This document shows, one piece after another, positions 8,959 to 18,430 of a stretch of DNA of 64,000 nt. Numbering within the stretch: position 1 is the stretch's first letter; each line of letters starts with the position of its first letter. This stretch comes from Membranihabitans maritimus (lineage in GTDB: Bacteria; Bacteroidota; Bacteroidia; Chitinophagales; Saprospiraceae). The DNA lies in contig NZ_JAJSLW010000025.1 in assembly GCF_021729145.1 (NCBI RefSeq), forward strand, positions 1-64,000, read 5' to 3'. The position numbers and the translations under genes were made by a program. A model generated the notes under the pieces. That model ran no database searches, was not told where the DNA came from, and saw only the letters and a list, made by a program, of their open reading frames with translations.

Positions 8959-11070
8959 ATGATAAATTACAAGTTGGCTTGGTCTGTTTTTATAATATTT
9001 CCTACTATGCTTTTTTTTACTAAATGTAAAAATAATGAACCTACAGATGTTAATTGGCCAAGATATTTGGGAGATTCAGAAATGAGTCATTTCTCTACCA
9101 TTTCTCAAATAACTAAAAAAAATATAGATGAACTTGAAGTAGCATGGAAATATAATACTTCTGATTCAGGTGATTTTCAGTGTAATCCTTTAATAATTGA
9201 TGGTATATTGTATGGAATATCTGCAGCTAGTAATGTTTTTGCTTTAAATGCAGTTAGTGGTGAAGAAATTTGGCGATTTACACCGAGTAAAACAAAATAT
9301 TATTTGAAAAATAGAGGGGTTTCTTTTTGGGAAAATAGAGAGGAAAAAAGAGTTTTTTGTTCATATGATGAATGGTTATATGCACTTGATGCAAATACTG
9401 GTGAGCCAATTCAGTCATTTGGGATTAATGGAAGAGTAACACTAAGATCTGGATTAGGATCAAATGCAGATGGCAAATACTTAATGTCCAGAACACCAGG
9501 TACTGTTTTTGAGAATTTGATTATAATGCCTACAGTTATGATGGAAGGACCAGGGGCAGCTCCTGGTTTTTTACAAGCGTTTAATGTCAGGACAGGAGAA
9601 TTGGAATGGGTTTTTAATACCATTCCGTTGCCAGGTGAATATGGATTTGACACATGGCCAGAGGATGTTCATGAGAAGGGGATTGTAGGGGGAGCAAATA
9701 ACTGGACAGGTATTTCATTAGATGAAAAAAGAGGAATTATCTTTGTTCCAACTGGATCTGCTGGACCAGATTTTTTTGGGGGAAGTCGAAAGGGAAAGAA
9801 CCTTTTTGCGAATACCTTATTGGCTATCGATGCCAGTTCAGGAAAAAGATTATGGCATTACAAGATTGTAAGTCATGATATATGGGATCGTGACCTGCCT
9901 GCACCAACTAACTTGACCACAATTAAAAAGGGTGGTAAGCTGATTGATGTGGCTGCACAAATAACGAAAACTGGTCATGTATTTGTATTTGATAGAGAAA
10001 CTGGAGAACCTATTTATCCTATTGAAGAAATCGCCGTGCCACCCTCACCTCTAAAGGAAGAGGCGGCTTGGCCTACTCAAATTTTCCCTAAGGTTCCATT
10101 GCCATTCACAAGACAAGAATTAATTGAAAGTGATTTAAATATTTTTTCTCCAGACTATGATTCATTATTAACAGTATTTAATAGTTCTAAAAAAGGTATA
10201 TATCATCCATTTAGCGATAAACCGACCTTAATTAACCCAGGGTTGAATGGTGGTGGCGAGTGGGGAGGAGCTGCTGTTGATAAAGAAGGAGTACTATATG
10301 TTAATGCTAATGAGGTTCCTTGGATAGTAAAGTTAAAACAAAACGAAGTTGATTCTAATAAAAATTTTGGAGAATTAGTTTATATGAATTCCTGCAGTAC
10401 ATGTCACGGAGTTGAACGTAAAGGAAATTCATCTAGTGGCTTCCCATCATTAATTTCTTTAAAAGATCGATTTGGTAAAAAAGAACTTTATGATATTATC
10501 GATAAAGGTAAGGGAATGATGCCTGGGTTTCCTCAGTTTTCATTTGATGAAAAAAATGCATTAGTAAATTTTCTATTTAATGAATCAGATAATAAGTTAA
10601 ATGATATCAAAAGTAGAAAAAATGATTTTGATATCGCTGAGCCATGGGGTTTAGAGGGCTATAGTAAGTTTTTAGATAGTGAAGGTAATTCTGGTTTAAA
10701 ACCACCTTGGGGAACTCTTACCGCTATAGACCTTAATACAGGAAAACATAAATGGCAAGTTCCATTAGGAGAAAATCAAAAATATAAACAAAAATATGGT
10801 GTTTCTTCTGGCTCAGAAAATTATGGTGGACCAATTGTAACTGCCAGTGGTATAGTTTTCATTGCTGCTGCTAGTGATAGTAAGATTCGAGCATTTGATA
10901 AGGAAACAGGAGATTTACTATGGGAGGATGCTTTACCTGCCTCAGGATTTGCTACTCCTTCAACATATATGGTTGATGGCATACAGTATGTTGTAATTGC
11001 TTGTGGAGGAACAAAATTAGGGCTTTCCAAGGGTGACTTTTTAATTGCTTATAAACTTTCAAAATTATGA
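8959..11070 (+). CDS. PQQ-dependent dehydrogenase with inserted cytochrome c domain
   Basis: Predicted periplasmic quinoprotein that oxidises a sugar or alcohol and hands electrons to its own haem. The 703 residues form a propeller of the membrane-glucose-dehydrogenase type (W-motifs such as GEEIWRF, SGKRLWHYK, KHKWQVPLG; the stretch SHDIWDRDLPAPTNL). At residues 479-483 a CSTCH haem c site sits in an approximately 80-residue cytochrome domain inserted between propeller blades rather than fused at an end. The N-terminus is a hydrophobic signal ending in FFTKC, an imperfect lipobox. The gene follows susD1 by 31 bp and overlaps the ThuA-like gene by 4 bp. PQQ synthesis genes are not in the window. 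Confidence 0.88.
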   Translation: MINYKLAWSVFIIFPTMLFFTKCKNNEPTDVNWPRYLGDSEMSHFSTISQITKKNIDELEVAWKYNTSDSGDFQCNPLIIDGILYGISAASNVFALNAVSGEEIWRFTPSKTKYYLKNRGVSFWENREEKRVFCSYDEWLYALDANTGEPIQSFGINGRVTLRSGLGSNADGKYLMSRTPGTVFENLIIMPTVMMEGPGAAPGFLQAFNVRTGELEWVFNTIPLPGEYGFDTWPEDVHEKGIVGGANNWTGISLDEKRGIIFVPTGSAGPDFFGGSRKGKNLFANTLLAIDASSGKRLWHYKIVSHDIWDRDLPAPTNLTTIKKGGKLIDVAAQITKTGHVFVFDRETGEPIYPIEEIAVPPSPLKEEAAWPTQIFPKVPLPFTRQELIESDLNIFSPDYDSLLTVFNSSKKGIYHPFSDKPTLINPGLNGGGEWGGAAVDKEGVLYVNANEVPWIVKLKQNEVDSNKNFGELVYMNSCSTCHGVERKGNSSSGFPSLISLKDRFGKKELYDIIDKGKGMMPGFPQFSFDEKNALVNFLFNESDNKLNDIKSRKNDFDIAEPWGLEGYSKFLDSEGNSGLKPPWGTLTAIDLNTGKHKWQVPLGENQKYKQKYGVSSGSENYGGPIVTASGIVFIAAASDSKIRAFDKETGDLLWEDALPASGFATPSTYMVDGIQYVVIACGGTKLGLSKGDFLIAYKLSKL

Positions 11071-12086
11071 TAAACAGTTTATTGAGATATATTTTTGTGG
11101 GATTATTAATACTACTTTCTCAATTTTTATTTTGCCAAGATAGAGACTGGATTACTTTTTTCCCATCTTCAGAATTAAATAATGGGAAACGAATTGTATT
11201 AATATCAGGAGATGAGTCTTATCGTTCAGAAGAATCACTACCTATGTTAGCAAAGATATTAACTTATCATCATGGTTTCCATACTACGGTATTGTTTTCA
11301 ATTAATCCTAATACAGGGTTTATTGATCCGAATTATCATCATAATATTCCTGGTATTTACCTTCTTGATTCAGCTGATTTATTGATTCTATCAACAAGGT
11401 TTCGTGAGCTACCTAATGAACAAATGAAATTTTTAGATAGGTATTTAAATTTAGGAAAACCAATTATTGGATTAAGAACTGCAACACATGCTTTTAGATT
11501 CCGTGAAGGAAGTGATAGTAAATATCTAAAATATGATTATAGAGGAAAAGGACAATGGAACGGAGGATTCGGTAAGAAAATTTTGGGCGAAACTTGGGTT
11601 AGTCATCATGGCTTGGAGAAAGAGGGTACTGTAAGTCTTTTGGATGGTTTTTCTGAAATGGAAAAACATCCAATACTAAAAGGGGTAGGGATGATTTATT
11701 GTCCATCTGGAGTATACAGTTCTAGAAGGCTTGATAGTAGCACAAAGGTTTTACTTTGGGGGGCTGCTACAAATTCTTTGTATAATGATAGCATCCCCGT
11801 GTTTACTAAGTCTATTATGCCTATTGCATGGGTAAGAACCTACAAAATCCAGGAAAATATAAGGGGGAAGGTATTTACTACGACCTTAGGTGCATCGGTT
11901 GACTTTTTGGATAAAGACTTGCGAAAATTGGTAATAAATGCGGTTTACTGGACATTAGGATTTGAGGATAAAATACCAAAGGAAGGTTGTAAAGTTCCAC
12001 TTGTAGATGAATTTGTACCGACTATGTACGGATTTGATGGGTTTAGTAAAAACTTAAAACCCTATCATTTTAAGAAAAAAAAATAA
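11067..12086 (+). CDS. ThuA-like domain protein, secreted
   Basis: The 339 residues begin with a signal peptide ending near LLSQFLFCQ and contain a ThuA-like, glutamine-amidotransferase-type fold: KRIVLISGDESYRSEESLP, the SADLLILSTRFRELP strand, GKPIIGLRTATHAF and a later TTLGASVDF. ThuA proteins act in trehalose and other disaccharide oxidation through 3-keto sugars in rhizobia, where ThuA works with the Gfo/Idh enzyme ThuB. The stop of the PQQ dehydrogenase overlaps its ATG, so co-translation is likely. Its exact reaction is unknown; a role on oxidised sugars is inferred from the neighbours. Only about 180 bp separate it from the start of susC2. Confidence 0.8.
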   Translation: MINSLLRYIFVGLLILLSQFLFCQDRDWITFFPSSELNNGKRIVLISGDESYRSEESLPMLAKILTYHHGFHTTVLFSINPNTGFIDPNYHHNIPGIYLLDSADLLILSTRFRELPNEQMKFLDRYLNLGKPIIGLRTATHAFRFREGSDSKYLKYDYRGKGQWNGGFGKKILGETWVSHHGLEKEGTVSLLDGFSEMEKHPILKGVGMIYCPSGVYSSRRLDSSTKVLLWGAATNSLYNDSIPVFTKSIMPIAWVRTYKIQENIRGKVFTTTLGASVDFLDKDLRKLVINAVYWTLGFEDKIPKEGCKVPLVDEFVPTMYGFDGFSKNLKPYHFKKKK

Positions 12087-12100
12087 AATATATTGATTTC

Positions 12101-12135
12101 GACTGGTCTGTATTTACTAGTTTTTAGTTATGCTT
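12101..12135 (+). promoter_or_regulatory. Two-box promoter-like motif before susC2
   Basis: GACTGGTC, 17 bp and AGTTATGCTT, with the same spacing as the copy at 2608-2642; the bases between the boxes differ. It lies about 130 bp before the preferred susC2 start. It suggests that susC2 has its own promoter, controlled by the same sigma factor as fecR-susC1. Confidence 0.5.
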
Positions 12136-12265
12136 TATAGAGTAAAAGGGTATGAGATATAATGTGAAATATAATATATTTTGCATTAATATTTTGATCT
12201 ATTATCATTCTTGGATTAATGAAAAACTTATTTCTATGTATTCGAAAGAACTTCAAACGAAAGGT

Positions 12266-15200
12266 ATGAATCCATTTAGGAAACTAATATTTGAATGTTT
12301 GGCTGTAATGTCCATTTTAGTGCAATTGCCAATTTTGAGTTTTGGGGTAGATAAAATTCCACAAGAGACTACACTTTTAAATGCAATCGAAGCGATTAGC
12401 AAAGATTACGAAGTGTACTTTACATTTGATATGACCCTCGTGTCTAATATTAAGGTTCATTATGAAAAGAGGAATTATAGCTCTGCAGAAGAAGCTATAT
12501 CACGGATTTTGGAGGGAACGAAGTTAACCTATAAATTTTATGACCACAGGTTTGTGATCATTTATAAAAATAATGAAGAAGGCCTTGAGTCCTTAAAGAA
12601 AATGGCGAAACACCTTGACGGTTTGATTAGTGATGGGGAAAAAGCCAAGTCAAATCGCAAAGTAAGTAATAGAGTAACTCCTAAATTAACCCCTAAGTTC
12701 GAATCACAAAGACTGGAAAAATTTGCAATAAATATTAATGGAACTGTGATCAGTCCGGCAGGAGAACCACTCATTGGGGTAAATGTATTGGTCAAAGGTA
12801 CCGACAAGGGTACGGCTACGGACTTTGAAGGAAATTTTACATTGGAAGATGTCGACGAACAAGCTGTGTTGGTAGTATCATATATCGGCTACCAGACCCA
12901 GGAAATACCTGTAGCAGGAAAATCTAAAATAACAATTACATTACTGGAAGATTCTCAGACATTGGATGAGGTGGTAGTAGTAGGATTTGGTACTCAGAAG
13001 AAAGTAAACCTGACAGGGGCTGTTTCCACGGTGGGGAGTAAGGATCTTGAAAGCAGGACCGTTACTAAATCTTCATTGGCTCTCCAGGGACAAATGAGTG
13101 GAATTTCCGTTAGGCAACCGTCGGGAAATCCTAGGAGTAACGATGCTTCATTAACTGTTCGGGGCCAGGGTACATTTAGTGGTGCGGGTAGCAATCCATT
13201 GGTATTAGTGGATGGAATTGAATCTTCCATCAATAATGTAGATCCCAGTGATATAGAAAGTATCTCAGTCCTTAAAGATGCTGCCTCTGCCGCTATATTC
13301 GGTTCAAAAGCCGCAAATGGTGTTATTTTGATCGAGACGAAAAGTGGTGTCACAGGGAAGCCCCAATTTAGTTATAATTCATATATAGGTCAACAGAGTC
13401 CTACAATGGTGCCTGAAATGGTTAATTCATGGGAATATGCAATAGCCGCTAACGAGGCTTCTCCCGGAAGGTTTTCCGAGGAAGAGATCCAAAAATTTAG
13501 ATCAGGTTCCGATCCATTAAATTACCCGAATTTTGATCATATAGATTATTTATTTGGTTCGGGTTCTGGTTTTGAAACAAAGCATGATATGAGTGTGAGG
13601 GGTGGTACGGAGATAATGAGATATATGGTTTCTGCAGGCTACTATGATCAACAAGGAATTATAAAGAAAAATAATGCTGATCGGTATAATTTGCGAATTA
13701 ACCTGGATTCAGAATTACAAGATAATCTTTTATTCAGTGTTAAAATTGCTGGAAACAGAGATAATGGGTCTGAACCAAGTTACGGATATGGACCTGGCGT
13801 TAGTGGCATCATTAATGGTGCTATGCGGAATTCTAATGCAATTTTAGGTGTAATGCCTGATGGTTATTATGGAAGAAATGAAACCCTTCACCCGGAAGCC
13901 GATCTGAATAGTAAATCATTTTTGGAGACTATTGACACTGATTTATATGGTAATTCTTCAATGACGTGGAAAATTATTCCAGGTCTTGAAATTATGGGTC
14001 AGGTAGGGTATACCTATTCAAACAATCAATATAAAGCCTTTCAGGCAAATTATCCCATTACACCAAATTACGGTATAGCGAGAAATAGTTTAACTACGAC
14101 ATGGTCTAGCAACAGTTTGCTTACGTTGCAATCAATTTTGCGTTATAATAAAGATTTTAAGAACCATTCAATAAAATTGCTTGGAGGCTATTCCAGTCAG
14201 GTATATAATTTCAATAATGTTAGTGCTTACCGTGATGACTTTCCAAACAATGAAATTTATGAAATTGATGCTGGAGCCACTGCGAGAGGAACGCAGGGTG
14301 GAACCGCAAGTAGGAATAAATTGGCGTCTTTATTTGGAAGGCTTAATTATGATTTTCTAGATAAGTATTTATTTGAATTAAACTTTAGGTACGATGGGTC
14401 TTCAAGGTTTCCTTCCGAAAATCGATGGGGATTATTCCCATCTGCATCTGTTGGATGGAGAATTTCCGAAGAAAACTTTATTAAAGAATCACTGCCATGG
14501 ATTTATAATTTAAAAGTAAGAGCCTCTTGGGGAGAGCTGGGTAACCAATCAATAGGTAATTATCCATATCAGGATTTAATTTCTTTGGGCCAAAATTATC
14601 CTTTTGGAAGCGAATTAAGTGCCGGTGCTGCAGTTAATACAATTGCAAATAAAGAAATCACATGGGAAACTACTCAGATTACTGATATAGGTTTGGATAT
14701 GGGGGTGATGAATGGTCGGTTAAATTTTTCAATTGATTACTTTGTTAAGAGGACAACGGATATATTATACAATGTTTCAGTATCTAATTTACTTGGTGCT
14801 ACTCCATCTGCCACAAATGCGGGAACTGTCAGTAATAAAGGATGGGATTTTGATATTGGATTTAATGATGTAAAAGGCGACTTTTCTTATGGTTTGAGAG
14901 CTATCTTTTCATTAGTCAATAACGAAGTTGAAAAATTAGCAAATATAGAACAGGATATAAATAGAGGGCTGTTTATTGGGTATCCAATTGGAAGTTCTTT
15001 TGGTTATACAAGCGACGGCTTATTTGCCAATGATGAAGAAGTAGCTAATTATGCGACTCAACCATTTTCATTTTTGGCAGAAGCAGGGGGAATAAAATAT
15101 GTTGATATCAGTGGACCAAATGGAGTACCTGATGGGGTAGTAAATTCAACTTATGACAGGACCATCATTGGGCAACCATTGCCTACCTCCACTTACGCTC

Positions 15201-15667
15201 TGACATTGAATGCAGGGTATAAGAATTTTGACCTTAACATTTTGTTACAAGGAGAAGGGGGTAGGAAGGATATGATCAATTTAGGACAGTTCTTTTTTCC
15301 GCTTGAGAACAACGGAAATGTTCAGAGGGAGGCTTTCGAAAACAGGTGGACATTCGATAACCCGGATGTGGGTGCATCATACCCTCGGATGAAGAATTTA
15401 AATTCTGGATTTTATCGTTCTAACCCTGTGGATTATTGGTACCGCGACGCCACTTTTATAAGATTAAAAAATGTGCAACTAGGTTATAGCCTGCCTGGTG
15501 ATATTTTACAAAATACCTTTTTGAATAAAGTAAGGTTCTATGTTACAGCTGAGAATTTATTTACGTTGACTGAGTACTATGAAGGATGGGACCCCGAAAT
15601 GCAAACCAGTGGTAGTTTCTACCCACTAACGAAGTTGTTTGTCGGAGGAGTTAACATTAATTTTTAA
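12266..15667 (+). CDS. SusC/RagA-type TonB-dependent transporter with STN domain (susC2)
   Basis: Second outer-membrane importer. From ATG 12266 it has 1133 residues: signal peptide (1-27, MNPFRKLIFECLAVMSILVQ), STN domain, linker and carboxypeptidase-like domain (residues 40-239, identical in DNA to susC1), VVVVGFG motif, plug and barrel ending NINF. Starts at 12236 and 12152 are also open; the longest begins very close to the promoter-like motif and adds a non-signal-like stretch, so the shorter start is preferred. The barrel is less AT-rich and only distantly like susC1. Paired with susD2 18 bp downstream. The shared STN domain predicts that both transporters signal to the one FecR. Confidence 0.94.
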   Translation: MNPFRKLIFECLAVMSILVQLPILSFGVDKIPQETTLLNAIEAISKDYEVYFTFDMTLVSNIKVHYEKRNYSSAEEAISRILEGTKLTYKFYDHRFVIIYKNNEEGLESLKKMAKHLDGLISDGEKAKSNRKVSNRVTPKLTPKFESQRLEKFAININGTVISPAGEPLIGVNVLVKGTDKGTATDFEGNFTLEDVDEQAVLVVSYIGYQTQEIPVAGKSKITITLLEDSQTLDEVVVVGFGTQKKVNLTGAVSTVGSKDLESRTVTKSSLALQGQMSGISVRQPSGNPRSNDASLTVRGQGTFSGAGSNPLVLVDGIESSINNVDPSDIESISVLKDAASAAIFGSKAANGVILIETKSGVTGKPQFSYNSYIGQQSPTMVPEMVNSWEYAIAANEASPGRFSEEEIQKFRSGSDPLNYPNFDHIDYLFGSGSGFETKHDMSVRGGTEIMRYMVSAGYYDQQGIIKKNNADRYNLRINLDSELQDNLLFSVKIAGNRDNGSEPSYGYGPGVSGIINGAMRNSNAILGVMPDGYYGRNETLHPEADLNSKSFLETIDTDLYGNSSMTWKIIPGLEIMGQVGYTYSNNQYKAFQANYPITPNYGIARNSLTTTWSSNSLLTLQSILRYNKDFKNHSIKLLGGYSSQVYNFNNVSAYRDDFPNNEIYEIDAGATARGTQGGTASRNKLASLFGRLNYDFLDKYLFELNFRYDGSSRFPSENRWGLFPSASVGWRISEENFIKESLPWIYNLKVRASWGELGNQSIGNYPYQDLISLGQNYPFGSELSAGAAVNTIANKEITWETTQITDIGLDMGVMNGRLNFSIDYFVKRTTDILYNVSVSNLLGATPSATNAGTVSNKGWDFDIGFNDVKGDFSYGLRAIFSLVNNEVEKLANIEQDINRGLFIGYPIGSSFGYTSDGLFANDEEVANYATQPFSFLAEAGGIKYVDISGPNGVPDGVVNSTYDRTIIGQPLPTSTYALTLNAGYKNFDLNILLQGEGGRKDMINLGQFFFPLENNGNVQREAFENRWTFDNPDVGASYPRMKNLNSGFYRSNPVDYWYRDATFIRLKNVQLGYSLPGDILQNTFLNKVRFYVTAENLFTLTEYYEGWDPEMQTSGSFYPLTKLFVGGVNINF
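12383..12984 (+). repeat. 602-bp perfect direct repeat, copy B
   Basis: Identical to 3792-4393, 8591 bp away in the same orientation. Recombination between the copies would delete 8591 bp (susC1 barrel, susD1, PQQ dehydrogenase, ThuA-like gene and the susC2 promoter and signal peptide) and leave an in-frame susC with the susC1 start and the susC2 barrel. Confidence 0.95.
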
Positions 15668-15684
15668 TCTGAAACAAAATTGAA

Positions 15685-17313
15685 ATGAAAACTTTAAATT
15701 TTAAATACATTTTGTGCTTTTTCTCGCTCTTGATAATGTTTCCAAGCTGCAATAATGAATGGCTGGATGAACAACCTTTGGCACAATTGTCAGAGGGTTC
15801 ATTTTGGAACTCTGAGAATGATGCCATGTTGGCATTGACGGGTATTTACAGGGGTAGTAATCCCGGTTCAAATCAATATACTAATGAATTATTGTGTATG
15901 GCTAGTATGACTGATGATTCGGGATATAAATTTGGTGATATCGGAGTAATATATGCAGGATATTTTACGGAGGGTGATGGACAGGTCGTACAGGCCATTT
16001 GGGACCGTGCTTATCGGACAATTTTTAAAGCGAATTATTTTCTTCAAAATATTGACAGGGTTGAAATGGATGCAGATAAAAAAGCGGAGTTTATAGCAGA
16101 AGCTCGTTTTCTCAGAGCGTATGAATATTTTTACATGTCGGTTTTATATGGTGGCGTACCATTGATTACAGAAACACTTACGATTGAACAAGCAAATAGT
16201 CAGAATCGAAATTCCCTCGATGAAATTGTTTCATTTTGTCTTTCAGAACTAGATGCCTCGGCTACCGATTTGCCATCCACAAGGCCTGATGACGAGAAAG
16301 GAAGAATCCTAAAGGCAGCTCCACTTGCTATAAAAGGTAGATTATTAATGATTCACAATAGATGGGGTGAAGCGGTTAATACATACCAGGAAATTATTGA
16401 CCTTGACGCTCATATTATAGATCCACAGTATAAAGCCATTTTTGAAGAAAGAGGAGAAAATAGCAAAGAAATTATTTTATCTACAAATTGTATTGCTGGA
16501 TTATACGGAAACCCTCAAAATCAACGTAATTATCATCCGGACTTTTATGGCGGGTACCAGGAGGATAATGTTTTTCAGAATCTTGTAGACGCTTTTTTAA
16601 TGACAGACGGATTATCAATAGAAGAATCACCGTTATATGATTCGGACAAACCCTATGAAAACAGGGATCCAAGGCTTTATGCGAGTATTTTTCTGCCCGG
16701 ATACACTATGTTTAGGGATAAATTGTATTTGGGTCATCCCGATGAAACTTCTTCCGGAATTGCCAGCCTACCCGGGGCTACAGGGTATGGATGGAAAAAA
16801 TATGTGACGGAGGATTATGGGGGAGATTGGGCATCATCAGGAGATGATATAATCCATATCAGGTATGCAGAGGTTTTACTTAGCTATTTAGAAGCGAAGT
16901 TGGAAAACGGGGATGAAATAACACAAGATCTTCTCGATTTAACAATTAATCAGGTCAGGGGTAGAGAAGAAGTTAGTATGCCTGCAGTTACTGAAACAAA
17001 CTCAGACGAATTACGGGAAATTGTCAGAAGAGAACGAAGAGTAGAATTTTGCCTGGAGCGTTTAATCCGTTATATGGATATCCGTAGATGGGGAATCTTT
17101 ACAGAAGTTATGAATCGTCAGTTTTACGGTATGAAACTAACAGATAATCCGGAGAATTATACTGATTATCCAGTGGAAACAGCAGGTAGGTTTCGAGGAC
17201 ATTACAAAGTTATTGACAAGACTGGGAGTTATACTGAAAATAATGCATTACTACCCATTCCATTATACGAAATAAATATAAACCCCGATTTGCAACAAAA
17301 TCCCGGATACTAA
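15685..17313 (+). CDS. SusD/RagB-family glycan-binding lipoprotein (susD2)
   Basis: Partner lipoprotein of susC2. The 542 residues carry a lipoprotein signal with lipid Cys at 22 (FPSCNNEWLDEQPLAQL), the SusD helix around RFLRAYEYFYMSVLYGGVPL, the IRYAEVLLSYLEAKLENGDE helix, RRERRVEFCLERLIRYMDIR and the ending INPDLQQNPGY. Sequence similarity to susD1 is limited to family motifs, so the two pairs probably bind different glycans. A catabolic gene cluster begins 61 bp downstream, which may belong to the same regulon. Confidence 0.95.
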   Translation: MKTLNFKYILCFFSLLIMFPSCNNEWLDEQPLAQLSEGSFWNSENDAMLALTGIYRGSNPGSNQYTNELLCMASMTDDSGYKFGDIGVIYAGYFTEGDGQVVQAIWDRAYRTIFKANYFLQNIDRVEMDADKKAEFIAEARFLRAYEYFYMSVLYGGVPLITETLTIEQANSQNRNSLDEIVSFCLSELDASATDLPSTRPDDEKGRILKAAPLAIKGRLLMIHNRWGEAVNTYQEIIDLDAHIIDPQYKAIFEERGENSKEIILSTNCIAGLYGNPQNQRNYHPDFYGGYQEDNVFQNLVDAFLMTDGLSIEESPLYDSDKPYENRDPRLYASIFLPGYTMFRDKLYLGHPDETSSGIASLPGATGYGWKKYVTEDYGGDWASSGDDIIHIRYAEVLLSYLEAKLENGDEITQDLLDLTINQVRGREEVSMPAVTETNSDELREIVRRERRVEFCLERLIRYMDIRRWGIFTEVMNRQFYGMKLTDNPENYTDYPVETAGRFRGHYKVIDKTGSYTENNALLPIPLYEININPDLQQNPGY

Positions 17314-17374
17314 AATAATAACTGAATCGGCAGCAGGTGAGGGGTGTTGCTTTATAATCAAGACAATATTGAAA

Positions 17375-18406
17375 ATGAAAAGACGAAGTTTTGTTTCGAA
17401 ATTATTAGTTGGTGTCTCTACCACTTATATTGGATTGGATAAAACATTACCTTCTTTAGGTACCTATTGTAGTATTCAAAAGGAATTAGAGCTTGGCATA
17501 ATAGGACTTTCCCCTCATAGTGCTGCTTTTTCTACAATTTTAAACGATAAAAATAAAGGAAGTGACCTCAACGGATGCAGGATCAAAGTACTTTATCATC
17601 CTAAAGGAAATCCTGATGTAGAATTTACTAATGAGCAGCTGGAAAGTTATAAGTCGGATGTTCTTTCAGCCGGGGTTGAAATAGTAAATGATATGGATAC
17701 TCTGTTAAGTAGGGTGGATGGAGTTTTGATTGAGACCAATGACGGGCGTCCTCATATGGAACAGGTCATGCCGGTGTTAGAAGCTGGGAAACCGGTATTT
17801 GTAGATAAGCCTGTTGCCGAAAACCTGGCATCAGTCATCGAAATCTATGAGACTGCAGAAAAATATGGTGTTCCAATTTTTTCTTCCTCCTCACTTCGCT
17901 ATGGGAGCAAGGTACAGATAATCAATCAAAATGAAAAAGAGAAAGTTCTGGGTGCAAGCACTTTCAGTCCTGCTCCCCTGGAACCATCCCATACCGATTT
18001 GTTTTGGTACGGAATACACGGGGTAGAAATGCTGTATTCAGTAATGGGTACCGGTTGTCAATGGGTTCAGCAATTGAATGAAGATGAAGGTGAAGATGTC
18101 GTGGTGGGCTATTGGAATGGAGGTCGGATCGGCACATTTCGGGGAATTCGATCCGGAAAGCGCGGATACGGAGGTAGAGTATTTGCAGTTGATTCTATAG
18201 AAGCCCTGGGTACTTTTGAAGGTTATCGTCCATTAGTAGTAAGTATTGTAGATTTTTTCAATACAAATACTGCACCTGTTGCAAAAGAAGAAACCCTGGA
18301 AATCTACGCTTTTATGGAAGCGGCTCACAGAAGTAAAAGATTGAATGGAGAAAGGGTCTCATTAAGTTTGGTAATGAAAGATATAAGAGAAAATACATCT
18401 AAATAA
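17375..18406 (+). CDS. Gfo/Idh/MocA-family oxidoreductase, twin-arginine type
   Basis: NAD(P)-dependent sugar or polyol oxidoreductase of 343 residues. ATG 17375 is preferred to TTG 17369 because it begins MKRRSFVSKLLVGVSTTYIG, a twin-arginine signal (RRSFVSK) implying export to the periplasm. The nucleotide-binding strand is unusual: GIIGLSPHS instead of G-x-G-x-x-G. The usual EKP motif appears as DKPVA in KPVFVDKPVAENL. It is closely related in layout to the protein at 24237-25187 (shared NDGRPH, DKPVAEN, LRYGSK, GIHG-EMLY-MGTGCQ and RGIRSGK stretches), which lacks the Tat signal. First gene of the cluster after susD2. Confidence 0.85.
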   Translation: MKRRSFVSKLLVGVSTTYIGLDKTLPSLGTYCSIQKELELGIIGLSPHSAAFSTILNDKNKGSDLNGCRIKVLYHPKGNPDVEFTNEQLESYKSDVLSAGVEIVNDMDTLLSRVDGVLIETNDGRPHMEQVMPVLEAGKPVFVDKPVAENLASVIEIYETAEKYGVPIFSSSSLRYGSKVQIINQNEKEKVLGASTFSPAPLEPSHTDLFWYGIHGVEMLYSVMGTGCQWVQQLNEDEGEDVVVGYWNGGRIGTFRGIRSGKRGYGGRVFAVDSIEALGTFEGYRPLVVSIVDFFNTNTAPVAKEETLEIYAFMEAAHRSKRLNGERVSLSLVMKDIRENTSK

Positions 18407-18430
18407 TTAATTTAAAATAGAAGTAAAAGA

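Noticed and set aside
12152-12265. N-terminal extension of susC2
   Set aside because: Begins about 16 bp from the promoter-like motif and puts 38 non-signal residues before a proper signal peptide.
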